64,000 nucleotides of DNA, from assembly GCA_020137815.1 (NCBI GenBank), contig CM035355.1, forward strand, positions 1,218,963-1,282,962, given 5' to 3'. The stretch comes from Hormiphora californensis. Lineage: Eukaryota > Ctenophora > Tentaculata > Cydippida > Pleurobrachiidae. The notes under the pieces were generated by a model. The model was not told the origin of the DNA, did not search any database, and saw only the letters and a program-made list of their open reading frames with translations. Made by a program: the position numbers and the translations under genes. Shown here in pieces: positions 11,369 to 23,626 of the stretch (its first letter is position 1; the number at the start of each line of letters is the position of its first letter).

Positions 11369-13100
11369 TCATCTTTGGTCAACAGTTTTCTGTTTGACAG
11401 GCTGTACCCGATTCAAGAAGGACTCCAGGAGTTTGTCTGAGACGGCTTCTCGTTGCAGGATCTGGCCCCACACAGGGGCATCCCATGGCCAAATTAGGGA
11501 GCTTGTTCTGGTGTAACTAGAGGAGAGAAGGGGCGTTACTAGGGGGTGTAACTAAGGGGTGGGGGTTTCACTGTTACTAGGGGGTGTTACTAGGGGGTGT
11601 TACTAGGGGGTGTAACTAGGGAAGATCATGGGTATAATTATGGGGTATTATGGTGTGTTACTAGGGAGGGAAGTGTTGTACCTAAAGTCAGCAGCTGCCT
11701 CAGCCGGCCACTGGTACTGGGACTCCCTTGTTTTGGCGTTGAAAAAGTAAAACTTCTTCAGCTTACTGCTTAGTTCCATGTTCCACGGTTCTGGTGGGGA
11801 AAGGGGGGAGGGTTAGATCTTGAAAAGACTCATTTTAAACAGAAGTTACACTATCTTTCATACATGAGTATCATAACCTATTTTATGGAAGTCAGTATAC
11901 TGTCTGACAGACAGCCCCACCTTTAATGTGTCGTATCAGCATCATCCCCCTGACCAACATCTTCTTGTCCTTGATACAGTGGGCTAGTCGGGGTGTGGAG
12001 TGACCCTTGACGTGTTGCACTACTAGGGATGATGTCATGGTGTAGAAGTTCTCAACTCGCAGCGGCCGAACTGGCATCACTTCCTGCCACCTTTTGTAGC
12101 TCTCTTTTCGGATCTGGGGGTAAAGAGGGGAAATATAACAACTCAGTTATGAATAGAAGTGATCTGCTGGACAAATAAAACGTTAATTCATTACTCACCG
12201 TCAGACAGAGTTTCTCCAGCAGGATCTGTCTCTCGCTGTAAGGTTTCTGATACACATCCTGTCCTCCCAGTACTATACCATCAGTTAGTACTACACAGTG
12301 AGTCCTCATTCCTCCAGTATCTCCCTGGAACACCTCCGCCACCTGAAATTAATTTGTTTAGAGTCCTCCTGTTACACCCGTCCTTGGAGCACAGGAGACG
12401 AGGTTTACCCATCAACCCCATTTGACAGAGTCTTTCCAGGCTATCAATTATCACCCAACATGGTATATGTTAGTGCCCCCCCCCCCTCCCCGATATATAT
12501 CACCCTCCTACCTGGGCCTCCACTATGGTATCCTTTGGCAGCTCAATATGTATCCGCTGGTCTCTGATCCAACTCTGCTGCTCTGCACTGAAAACGAACA
12601 CATTCCTCCCTCCCTGAGAGAGAAGGAGGACGGGCTGCCCATAGTTCAGATGACACTTCCAGCTGTATTTGCTGCTGAAGGAAACTACATTCTCCGGGTT
12701 GAGAAGTGATGGTTGTCCTTTAAACAGAGAGGGATTTAGTAGTCGGACTGCTGTCTCTAGCGGGGACTCTTTTTGTTTCTTTTTCCGGGTCTCGTTGGGG
12801 ATCTCCCACTTCCGCAGACAGACTTCTCTGATCTCCTGATAAAAAAATGCTCTTAGTATACTAAAACAAAATAATACTGTATAATCTTGTTTCAACAGAA
12901 TCTGATGATAAAGTTGTCCTACAAAAAGAACCCCTTACATTTTGGTTGGATACCCTCAAATTAGGATTCCGTACGTATGCCCTTAGTTTCTGTAAGTTAT
13001 ATAACTGGTTCTCTCCAATTGTGTCATTGCTTGTTGACACATAACGGCAGAACTCAGCGTCAGATAGGTAGTGAGACTCTGGTACCACATGCTGAACGTC
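11369..13100 (-). CDS. CMTR1: Cap-specific mRNA 2'-O-methyltransferase 1, C-terminal part
   Basis: Six phase-consistent exons: 12954-13100, 12512-12835, 12199-12342, 11921-12113, 11682-11790 and 11369-11507, stop TGA at 11369-11371, 351 residues. They match the C-terminal half of CMTR1 (human 835 aa): EIREVCLRKWEIP (human EIRKECLRLWGIP), the guanylyltransferase-like segment (ELPKDTIVEAQ, MPVRPLRVENFY), and a WW domain (EPWNMELSSKLKKFYFFNAK ... QYQWPAE; human EPWTMGFSKSFKKKFFYNKK). CMTR1 adds the cap-1 2'-O-methyl group to the first transcribed nucleotide in the nucleus. The catalytic Rossmann-fold N-terminal exons are not found upstream, where a 2.2 kb minisatellite and then about 4.5 kb of junk-like sequence begin. 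Confidence 0.88.
11508..11665. repeat. Short tandem array filling the last CMTR1 intron
   Basis: Degenerate 13-16 bp units (plus strand ttactagggggtg / taactaggg) occupy most of the 174-bp intron 11508-11681. On the coding strand the unit is CCCCCTAGTTACACC, and the functional acceptor of the last exon is itself the final unit (CTAGTTACACCAG). Confidence 0.8.
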
Positions 13101-15290
13101 CTGAGTTGGGGTCAGGTCAGGGGGGATTGAGTTGGGGTCGGGTCACAACAGGGGTCAGGGGGGATTGAGTTGGGGTCGGGTCACAACACGGGGTCAGGGG
13201 GATTGAGTTGGGGTCGGGTCACAACACGGGGTCAGGGGAGGTTGAGATTGAGTTGGGGTCGGGTCACAACAGGGGGTCAGGGGGGATTGAGTTGGAGTCG
13301 GGTCACAACACGGGGTCAGGGGGATTGAGTTGGGGTCGGGTCACAACACGGGGTCAGGGGGGATTGAGTTGGGGTCGGGTCACAACACGGGGTCAGGGGG
13401 ATTGAGTTGGGGTCGGGTCACAACACGGGGTCAGGGGGATTGAGTTGGGGTCGGGTCACAACACGGGGTCAGGGGGATTGAGTTGGGGTCGGGTCACAAC
13501 ACGGGGTCAGGGGGATTGAGTTGGGGTCGGGTCACAACAGGGGGTCAGGGGGATTGAGTTGGGGTCGGGTCACAACACGGGGTCAGGGGGGATTGAGTTG
13601 GGGTCGGGTCACAACACGGGGTCAGGGGGATTGAGTTGGGGTCGTGTCACAACAGGGGGTCAGGGGGATTGAGTTGGGGTCGGGTCACAACACGGGGTCA
13701 GGGGGATTGAGTTGGGGTCGGGTCACAACAGGGGGTCAGGGGGGATTGAGTTGGGGCCAGGTCACAACACGGGGTCAGGGGGATTGAGTTGGGGTCGGGT
13801 CACGACAGGGGGTCAGGGGGGATTGAGTTGGGGCCAGGTCACAACACGGGGTCAGGGGGATTGAGTTGGGGTCGGGTCACAACACGGGGTCAGGGGAGGT
13901 TTAGATTGAGTTGGGGTCAGGTCACGACAGGGGGTCAGGGGGATTGAGTTGGGGTCGGGTCACAACACGGGGTCAGGGGGATTGAGTTGGGGTCGGGTCA
14001 CAACACGGGGTCAGGGGGGATTGAGTTGGGGTCGGGTCACAACAGGGGGTCAGGGGGATTGAGTTGGGGTCGGGTCACAACAGGGGGTCAGGGGGATTGA
14101 GTTGGGGTCGGGTCACAACAGGGGTCAGGGGATTGAGTTGAGGTCGGGTCACAGCACGGGTCAGGGGGATTGAGTTGGGGTCGGGTCACAACACGGGGTC
14201 AGGGGGGATTGAGTTGGGGTCGGGTCACAACACGGGGTCAGGGGGGATTGAGTTGGGGTCGGGTCACAACACGGGGTCAGGGGGGATTGAGTTGGGCCTT
14301 GGGGTCGGGTCACAACAGGGGTCAGGGGGATTGAGTTGGGGTCGGGTCACAACACGGGGTCAGGGGATTGAGTTGGGGTCGGGTCACAACACGGGGTCAG
14401 GGGGGATTGAGTTGGCTGTTGGGGTCGGGTCACAACAGGGGTCAGGGGGATTGAGTTGGGGTCGGGTCACAACACGGGGTCAGGGGATTGAGTTGGGGTC
14501 GGGTCACAACAGGGGGTCAGGGGGATTGAGTTGGGGTCGGGTCACAACACGGGGTCAGGGGGGATTGAGTTGGGGCCAGGTCACAACACGGGGTCAGGGG
14601 GATTGAGTTGGGGTCGGGTCACAACACGGGGTCAGGGGAGGTTTAGATTGAGTTGGGGTCAGGTCACGACAGGGGGTCAGGGGGATTGAGTTGGGGTCGG
14701 GTCACAACACGGGGTCAGGGGGATTGAGTTGGGGTCGGGTCACAACACGGGGTCAGGGGGGATTGAGTTGGGGTCGGGTCACAACAGGGGGTCAGGGGGA
14801 TTGAGTTGGGGTCGGGTCACAACAGGGGGTCAGGGGGATTGAGTTGGGGTCGGGTCACAACAGGGGTCAGGGGATTGAGTTGAGGTCGGGTCACAGCACG
14901 GGTCAGGGGGATTGAGTTGGGGTCGGGTCACAACACGGGGTCAGGGGGGATTGAGTTGGGGTCGGGTCACAACACGGGGTCAGGGGGGATTGAGTTGGGG
15001 TCGGGTCACAACACGGGGTCAGGGGGGATTGAGTTGGGGTCGGGTCACAACAGGGGTTAGGGGGATTGAGTTGGGGTCGGGTCACAACACGGGGTCAGGG
15101 GATTGAGTTGGGGTCGGGTCACAACAGGGGGTCAGGGGGATTGAGTTGGGGTCGGGTCACAACAGGGGTCAGGGGGATTGAGTTGGGGTCGGGTCACAAC
15201 ACGGGTCAGGGGGATTGAGTTGGGGTCGGGTCACAACACGGGGTCAGGGGGATTGAGTTGGGGTCGGGTCACAACAGGGGTCAGGGGGTT
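13101..15290. repeat. G-rich 33-37 bp minisatellite, roughly 60 copies
   Basis: About 2.2 kb of tandem units of the type ggattgagttggggtcgggt + cacaac(a)cggggtcagg. Variants include ggggt/gggt, tcgggt/ccaggt, extra gaggtt or tagatt inserts, and higher-order duplication (13880-14160 recurs near 14630-14910). Each unit has four G-runs, so G-quadruplex folding is likely on the plus strand. The array sits in the CMTR1 intron and touches the 3' splice site of the exon at 12954-13100. Confidence 0.96.
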
Positions 15291-18200
15291 GGGTTTAAGG
15301 GAAAATACAGGCGACCCCAACTCAAAATGTTTAACAAAAAACTTCCCAAAACTCGATCTGGGGTCCTCTTCGGTGTATTTTTCTGTTTTTGATTTTAAAT
15401 AGGTAACTGTAGAGAACTGAGGTTTTCCCTTTGCTCTTGAAAAACCCGATCAAACCCAAACCCTGGTAATAGGGGAATTTTGAAAAAACAAACCTCCCCC
15501 CCCCCACCCCACCACTACCCACCCCACCCCACCCCCCCCTCCCCACTCCCCCAAAACCACAAACCTTTTAACTACTACCCCTTTTTACCACCCCCCTTTA
15601 AACCACTACCTTCCCCCACTAACCCTTCCCCCCCTAACCCTCCCACTACCCTCACCCCCCCTCCCCAAATTTCCCCCTCAAAACCTACCTTTCCCACTCC
15701 CTTTCACCACTACCTCCCCACTCTCACCACACCCCCAACCCCATTTCCCCCTTAACCTCACCCCCTCCCTTCCAAAATTTACCTCACCACTCCCTTTAAA
15801 CCACTACCCCCCCCCCCCCCTTTACCCTACCCCCCACCACCACCCTCCCACAAACCTTCCACCCCCCTTTACCATTTACCTTCCCACCCCTTACCAAAAA
15901 ACCTTCCCAAACCTCCCCTCCCATTTAACCAATCCCCCCCTTTTAGGAACCCCCCTACCTCACCACCCCCCCTTTCCCCACTACCTCCCACTCCCTTTTC
16001 CCACCACCTTCCACTACCTCACCCTCCCTTTAAACCCCACCTCCCCCAAACTCCCTTTTAACCGTTTTTGGGGGTTGGGGGGTCTGTGTCAGGGGTTTAA
16101 TAATAGCGACCTTCTCAAAGGCATATCTCACAAATGCCCCGCCCCAACAGAGGGAGTAAAGAGATAAAATGTCTTGCTCCACAAATAGTCCACGGAAAAG
16201 ATTTTTAGTAAAATATCTAACAAATCAAACCCGAATTTTCAACTTCTTCTGGTATGTCACTACCCACCTTGCCGAAGTACTGACAGGGCACAAGCAAACT
16301 GACAAAGAAAAGTTTCTGTTTTCGTTAGGCCCTCCGGATTTTCCTTTCCCCCCCCCCACATTCCCCATCACCATAAAAAAGGGGAGCCCACCCCCCCTGT
16401 GGGGGCCCCATGACATACTCTCGGAATCCTTTCCGGTTCTCGGGTTGGTGTTTTCGCCTCCCGCCCTGTAGAGAGAAAGGATAGAGAAAAGAAGAAGAGA
16501 AGGGGGATGGCGGGAGATATAGGAAAAGGAGAGAGAGAGGGAACCGGGAAAAGGACAAAAGAGAACAAATGGAAGAAACCGAGAGGGGACAAAGGAGAGA
16601 CATAGACAGAAAAGAGAGAAGAGAGAGAAGAGAGAGAAAGAGGAGACAGGAGGGGAGAGACAAAAGAGGGGAGATAAAGAGAGAGAGGAGAGAGAGAGAA
16701 AAGATAAGAGTATCAGAGAAGAGAGAAATAGAAAAAAAAAATATACAAGCCATTCGAAGAAAAGAGAAAAATTTGCAAAAAAAAATCAGTTTTTAACCAA
16801 ACCTTTTCCCTCCAGCCCCATGCCCTTTTTCAAACACTCCCTTTTTTTTCCAAACCCTTAAAGGAAAAATTTTTTGAAAAAAATTTTTAAATTCCCCCCT
16901 AGCGTCGGGGGCCCCATCCTTAGGGGTCATCCAAACCCCCCTTTGGCCCCCAAATTTGGGGCCCCCAAACCCTGGGTCCCTCCCCCCCGAAAAATTAAAA
17001 ACCCGGGCCCATTTTTAAACCGCCGGGCCCCTTTGAAAACAAAACAAAAATTTCCCGGGGGGTTCGGGGGGGGGGTTTTTTTTTTGGGGCGGAAAAGGGG
17101 TTCGTTAGGGCCCCTAAAACCTAAAAAGGCCCTTTTTTCCTTTTTTTTGGCCCGGGGCCCTCTGGAAGGGGGGGGTGGGGTGAGAATTGAAATAGCCCCG
17201 TTTCATTTTTTTTTATTTTTTTATACAATGAAAACCGGGTAAATTGTTTTACTTGGAAAACAGTCTAAAAAAGCAAGCAAAAGGAATTAGGCCCAAACAC
17301 GAAAACAACTAACAAAGAAAACAGTAGTTGCTCGATTCAGGTACCTGTTTTGAAAATAAACCTGATCAAATCCTCTCGAAGGGATTGGGCCCGGGCCCCG
17401 AGCATCTTTTAAAACCTCTTTCCTCAGGAAACCCGGGTCAAATTTTTTCCCCTTTGTTTTTAAAAATTTTCCCCCCTAAAAACCCCCCTTTTTAGAGACA
17501 AAAAAACCTAGGAGGAGGAGAGTTTTACCCAAAACAATTAGTTTAACATTTCTACCAGGTTACTCCCCCCTTTTTTGTTTGAGATAAAATTTTTGGGGCC
17601 TAAAAATTTCCCCCAAAACCCCTCCTAAAAATGGTACTAACTTGGTTTCATCCTCCACAGTTTCCTTCCTAGTTCCAACAAAAAGGCCCCATATCCCCCC
17701 CCCCCTTTGAAGAACCCCTCATCCCCTCAAACTTGGGTTTCCCCCTCCATTCGCATTGACTTGAGGGGGAAAACAGGTCCTTCCCTTTTTCCCCTCTCAC
17801 ATTGCCCGGGAATCCTGGTGGGAGAGGAGAGATGAGGAAAAAAGGAGAAAGAGAGAAAAGAGAGGGGGAAGAGGGGAAAAAAATAGGGGAAGAGCTAGAG
17901 AAAGAGAGAGGAAAAGGGGAGAAAGAGGAGAGAGAAAGAGGGGAAGAGCAGAGAGAGAAAAGCCCGAGAGAGGAGAGAAAAGGGGCCCAGAAAAAAGAAA
18001 AAGAAGCGAAAGGAGCAAAAGAAGATAATAGAGAAGCCCAGAGAAAGAGAGAAAAACCGCCAAGAAGAGAAAAGAAGAAGAGAGAGAAAAAAGGAGAAAA
18101 GGAGACCTAAAAGAGTAAAAATGGGGAGAAGGAGAGAGGAGAAGAAAGAGGAAAAGGGAATTTCCCTTTCAGTAAATGTCCCAGCCCACTTTTTCCCTTT

Positions 18201-19562
18201 TTTTTGTAAATGTTTCAATCGGGGTCTTTGGGTTTACCCGGCCACCCTTTTCCCGGAACCCCCCGTTCCTGGCTTGAATCCCATACTTTTCGGGGAGAAA
18301 AGGGGGGAAAACCCGGCAGAGCGAAGGAGGGAAATAACAAATTCAACGAAAAAGGGGGAAATTTAAATAAAAATATGGAGAGATAAGTTAAGAAAATTTG
18401 GGAGGGGCCCCAAAATAAAGATGGGGGGAATAAAAGGTCCGCCTTATGTTGATTGAAAACTACACAAACCCGACCGGTCCTTGTTTCCACTTTTTTTTCC
18501 CATTTTTAATAAAAATGAAAATTTCCGAATTTTTTCCTTTTTCTCAAAACCACTGGTTTGGGGGTGTTTTTTTCCCCCCAAAAATTTTGGAGGAGAACAA
18601 AAACATGGGGTTCTAGGAAAAAGCATTTTTTTAAAAGGGTAGGACAAAGCAGTTTTCAAAAGAGCATGGAGGCTACAAACCCGCGGGACAGTTTTGGGCC
18701 ATGTTTCCACCCCTGGACTGTAAACCCCTTTCTGAAACTGCTCACTTTTTTTAACTGGGACTCAAAATCTCTGGTTTGCGGGGGTTAACAAAGGTAGATA
18801 AATGAACATGCTCTCCATACTTCCCCTTCTTCTTTAAGAAGGGAACTGGCCCTGTAACCCCCCCCCCCCCCTCCCCACCCCCCAGAGGGGGGAATCTTGT
18901 CTTTTGGATAGATTTTGACTTTGGGAAAGGAACTGATCGGGTCAAATGGGAAAAGGTTTTGGTGGGGTGCCTTTGTCCCCGGGTTTGGGGTCCCCCCCTT
19001 TTCCAATTTCCCCCAACCCCCCCCCCCAAAGTTGGTTTTGTAAATGGGGGGGTTTTGTCCCCAATAAATGGGGTTTTTTTTTAGGGGGGGACATTAAAAA
19101 ATAAAAGGGGGGGGGGGTGGGGGTTTAATTTAATTTTTGGGGGGGGGGGGGGGGGGGGAGGCCCTAAACTAATTTTTTTAAATCAAAACCTAAAAAACCA
19201 AATAACCGCTCCCCCAAATTTTGGAAACTCCTAAAAGACCACATTTTTTCAGATGGGTTTTTGACCCTTAAAACCCCAAAAACGGCCATGCCCGAAGTAT
19301 TTCGACTTTTTTTGAGTGTTCGCCTTAAATTCGGGTTTTTGTAGGGTTTTTTTTTGATCTTCCCGAAACCCGGGGTGAAGTCGGGAAAATGGGTTTTCCC
19401 CCTCCCCCCTTTTTTCCTTTTCAGACCCCCCCCTTTTTTCTGTGGGCGAAGGGGGGGAATACCTATTTTTTCCTGATTCACCAAAATTTTTCAGCTAAAA
19501 AAAACCGGGCCCCTAAAACCCGGGAATTTTTGCAACCCGTCACTAAAAAAAAAAATTTCCCT

Positions 19563-19619
<57 letters not shown>

Positions 19620-19870
19620 GCCCGGGCGTTTTAGATGTGACCCGTAGAAAATATCAAGGGTCCCGGGGAAATGGGGGCCAAAAGGGAAAATTTTTCCAAC
19701 AACCGGGGGTTCCCTTAGCCCTTCGGGCCCCGGGAATTTCCTTTAACAAAAACGCTTGCAGGGGGGTCTACCCAGAATCTTTTTTTTGTCTCACCTTGGG
19801 GGGAAATCTTTTGTTTATTTTGTCTGGGGGAGGCGGGGGGGGGGGGGGGGTAGGAAAAGTCTAAACAAGA
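15291..19870. other. Low-quality-looking sequence with homopolymer expansion
   Basis: From about 15480 the sequence is dominated by runs of C, then G/A, T and mixed homopolymers: 15490-16070 has almost no G, 16480-16790 and 17820-18170 are nearly pure purine, and poly-C exceeds 50 bp near 19565-19617. Open frames here are composition artefacts. The last WARS exon and the N-terminal half of CMTR1 would be expected in this interval and are missing. I read it as degraded base-calling or gap filling, not as biology. Confidence 0.7.
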
Positions 19871-19971
19871 TAACGAAGTGGACAACCATTATAAGTACTT
19901 GGAACATTCAATGGGTAAGTTCTGGCTGAGACATGTGGTAAGAAAGAAATTGGCATTGCATTATGACGTAC

Positions 19972-21752
19972 CAGAGAGGAGGGCTCCACTCTCGTAATCT
20001 CGCTTTATCTCCGCTAACCGCTCATCATTAGGCTCAAAGAAGCGAAGGTAATGGTAGGGAACGTCAACAGATGTATCTCCCCCTAACTTTCTGTGCTCCT
20101 CTATTGAACCCTTACCACCTGGAAATATAGTCGACATTTAAATCTTATTATACATTTTGAGAGACCGGAGCGAGAGCAGAATTGACTTGCTTGAGTCCAC
20201 AACTAGTAAATGTTAGATCCCTGGAGGAACACTGTTCCTCCGCCGAGACTCACCGGAGAAAGCATGCTTGTTAATCTTTGTCTTGATTTTCTTTGGAGTG
20301 TCACTCATCTCCACATTACTGTTACTATCACTACTACTCATCTTCGTCTGAGCCCCCTGTAGAGCCGGCAGGAAGGTAGAATGCAGAAGGACGGGTTTGT
20401 TTTGTTTCAATCGGGGTGCCACATCTCGCGTTATCCGGAAATATGGGTCTTGGTCAATAGCACAGGGGATCAGACAGTGGACCTTCTTATTCCCGAATAT
20501 GTGGGGAAATGAGTTACTGAAACTGGGTGCTGCTTGGATGGCGGGGAAGGATATTTTACCGATGTAGGAATCCCCCGAGAAACCGAAACATTTCTGGGCC
20601 TGAGAGGAGAGGGAATGACATGGGTTAATTTTTTGTTATGTAGCTTGAAGGTACATCTATTTTGGATAAGATGGTTAATATTCCAACATGTTTTAGTTTG
20701 TTTTACCTGATTGTAGTTGATGCATTTCTGTATCCTATTCATGTTCCAATAGAACTCTTTGCACGAGGGTATGTACTCTAGATCACAGAATATAAAGGTC
20801 TTCTCAGGATTGAAACCAAATGCTATAATGTCCTGGGAACGGGTGGGTACACTAATTAGAGATAATTTTGAGGAAAAACAGGGATAATAATAATAATAAT
20901 AATCAATACATTTAATATACCGCTTAATAGTGTTAAAAATAAATGGTTCACTACCGGGGTTAACGGATAAACGTTATACCATTTACCACTTTCTAAAGCG
21001 GTAGTTGCCTACCCAAAAGAAGAATGTTATAGAACAGACTCCCCTCAGATAGGAACTATATGCCAGTAGATAAGTGTGTGCATTGGCCATTGAGTTTTTA
21101 AAAATATTTAATAAGAGAATAATTAATTAATTAATTTGATATGAGTAAATACTGTTAATTAATAGTTTAATCAAGATAAAATCAGAGTTATATTGTACAG
21201 GTGATCAGATTAATTTAAAATAAGTCAGATAAGATTTACAGTTGGTATAAAAATAAATTATATAATTATATATATATAAAAAAACAGCCCGTAAAAAACT
21301 AGAAAAGGTAAAAAAAAATTACGTCAGGATAAAGTAAATTACTGAAGATGCTAACAGATGGGTGAGTGAAGTGAACGATGGAGATTAATATATACTGTGC
21401 TATCTAATTATAGACTTTATCGAAAAGGTGGGTCTTTAATCGCTTCTTAAACACTTCAGTAGAATCTGACTAACCTACTCGGGATATCTCTAGGAGGCTA
21501 TTCCATAGTTTTAGGAGCAACCAATGCTAATCATACTATAATAATTATAACGTTTTGATTATCTCGTAAGCACTGTAATGGCGAAACAAGCTATGTGTAA
21601 TTGATTAACTGAAAACATCTGGAGTAGGTTTTACCTTGATATTTTCATGGGCCAGTTTGTTAGCGTCCTCTAAAGAGAGATCTTTCCATAGTGCTTTCTC
21701 ATCATCAGTCATCTGTATCACTAGCGGCACATCAAACACCTCTTGCAGCCAT
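19972..21752 (-). CDS. WARS1: Cytosolic tryptophanyl-tRNA synthetase, C-terminal half
   Basis: Four exons: 21635-21752, 20707-20832, 20254-20599 and 19972-20118, all in phase. Homology to human WARS1 is high: [107 protein letters not shown]. The class I KMSKS motif appears as KMSSS (human KMSAS). The enzyme charges tRNA-Trp. Both ends are missing: the exon with the HIGH-type motif and WHEP region upstream, and the final exon after the donor at 19971. The downstream neighbour is the junk-like block 15.3-19.9 kb, which probably explains the lost 3' end. Confidence 0.93.
20838..21630. other. AT-rich intron of WARS
   Basis: AT-rich intron with (TAA)n near 20885 and TTAAT/TATA-rich low complexity. 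No exon or element recognised. Confidence 0.6.
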
Positions 21753-21852
21753 CTAGTGGGAGGGGGGGTTAGAAATCAGATGGTCTGTTCGCTGTTTCCC
21801 AGCCCAGTTACTGTTACAACAGAGCGAATCAGGAATTCCCCGGACATCACAC

Positions 21853-22408
21853 TTTGAGAAATGCTGCAGCCAGACGGCACACCGGAGATGTGAATTTGAC
21901 ACTGCCAGGTGCATCACTGTGTTACCCTCTGTATCTTTACTGAGATCCTCGAACCCCAAACTCAACCAGCCATCTGATAACCTCCTTGTGTCCTTTACTG
22001 GCGGCGTGGTGCACTGAGGAGAATTTAGGGGTTAATTTAGGATAATTTAGGATTTATTTAGGAGTTAATTTAATTAATGATTTAATCTTAGAGTACGTCT
22101 TATATTTAGGGTGCAGTGCTATTTAGGAGTTCCAATTTAGGCGTAGTCGTCCCTTCCGCGTGATTCCACACGTGAGTTAACATCTTTTCTCTGGAGTTGT
22201 ATGGCGCGGCTTTAGCTCTTTATCTGACCCCTTTACATTTTAGGAGTTATTAGTAGATAATTTAGCAAAAACCAAAAGGGGGGGGGCCCAAAAAAGGGAA
22301 GTAAAAAAAGGGGGACCTTGTGAGTTGTTGTTGTCAGCATAGTAACTATGGTATTCACAGACTCCCTTGAGTTGAAACATTTCACTGGTGTGCTCTTGAT
22401 ATTCCCCG
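21853..22408 (-). pseudogene. Ankyrin-repeat exons with a one-base frame break
   Basis: Exon A 22317-22408 (GEYQEHTSEMFQLKG ... YADNNNSQ) splices in phase to exon B (start 22013), which opens with VHHAASKGHKEVIRWLVEFG, a clear ankyrin helix pair. It then needs a one-base shift near 21950 (cgaggatct) to continue as DLSKDTEGNTVMHLAVSNSH, the next ankyrin repeat. Without the shift, frame 1 stops a few codons later. The error may be a sequencing indel or a real mutation. The putative donor AA/GTGTGA (about 21852) would join in phase to the WARS exon at 21752. The host gene is unknown; junk-like homopolymers directly adjoin exon A at 22274-22316. Confidence 0.5.
22014..22085. repeat. TTTAGGAT/TTTAGG repeats beside the ankyrin exon acceptor
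   Basis: Several imperfect copies of aatttaggr(t/g)tt lie directly upstream (coding sense) of the exon B acceptor at 22014-22016. Confidence 0.5.
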
Positions 22409-22718
22409 CTGAAACATGAAACAGTTTATATTATTAAGTAAAGTGGACTGCAGTAGGGCTGACTGTGGAAATATTCCGCGGGAGGGGTTGAAGTAGGAAC
22501 TAGGGAGGGTGAAGAATTTCTACCGAAGTGTTCAAAGGAGATGGTTTAGTGTGAAACAGGTGTGAAGTGTGTGTGTGTGTGTGGGTTTACCAATAACTTA
22601 ATTATCTACGTCACTGTGTAGATACATAGGGAGATACCATACGTAGGAGATATTGTTATACGTACCGGGGACAGCATTTGTGTAACGAAGATAGATAGAG
22701 ATACATATAGAGATAGAG

Positions 22719-22720
22719 AT

Positions 22721-22780
<60 letters not shown>

Positions 22781-22783
22781 GGG
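22719..22783. repeat. (GA)n microsatellite
   Basis: GA dinucleotide tract following a GATA/AGAT-rich lead-in. Confidence 0.9.
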
Positions 22784-23366
22784 GGGGGGTAGGGTCAACT
22801 AGAGTTAATTGTACTGTTGCACTATATCAACTTCAAGAAGTCATTGATTTCTGAAGAAATTGTCTCTAAATTAGGCCTACAGACAAGAGACAGCGTGAAA
22901 TGCCCTACAACTGCTGCTTTCACTACCAGTGCATGCATTTAACCCCGCTCTAACTGTGTTTCTCCCTATCTCTCTCTCTTTCTCTCTTTCTCTCTTCTGT
23001 CTTCCTAATTTGGTAGACCGCATTACCAGCCAAGTGTGTATAGGTGCACTTCCAGCCCTATTTCAAACTGTGGTTCACTGTGTGTGTGACAATTATGGCC
23101 ATTTTTGGGTCTACATGTGTGTGACGTCATTTATCTGAAAAGTGACGTCATATAGGCAACTTGTAAGGTTTTGGTTTTACTTGCAATTATATTAGGTAAA
23201 ATTTGTATTGTTCAAAAATGCATGAAGCATACTTGCTTCAGTTTGAATTTAGTTTTGTTTGCGTGTGCTGTGAACCATACATACAGATCTCTATACTGCA
23301 TTCATTCTTAATTCCACAATGATTTTCGGGAGGAGACTCCCGTCGAGTAGAATATCTCTCTCCTTT

Positions 23367-23505
<139 letters not shown>

Positions 23506-23626
23506 ATCTCACAAAAGACCCCCAGCAGAGGCCATACCATTCGAGCATGCTGCAGTTTAGTTCTCGTAATGAAAATGAGGGAGGGAAATAGAGAGACAGA
23601 AAAGATAGTGAAGTATAGAAGATGGG

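Noticed and set aside
13121-15402. Gly/Ser-rich repeat ORFs
   Set aside because: Translations of the minisatellite. It lies in an intron of a minus-strand gene, and the frame is broken by unit-length variation.
15480-19860. Pro-, Lys/Arg- or Leu-rich ORFs in the homopolymer block
   Set aside because: Composition artefacts of C-only, purine-only or T-rich stretches; no conserved motif.
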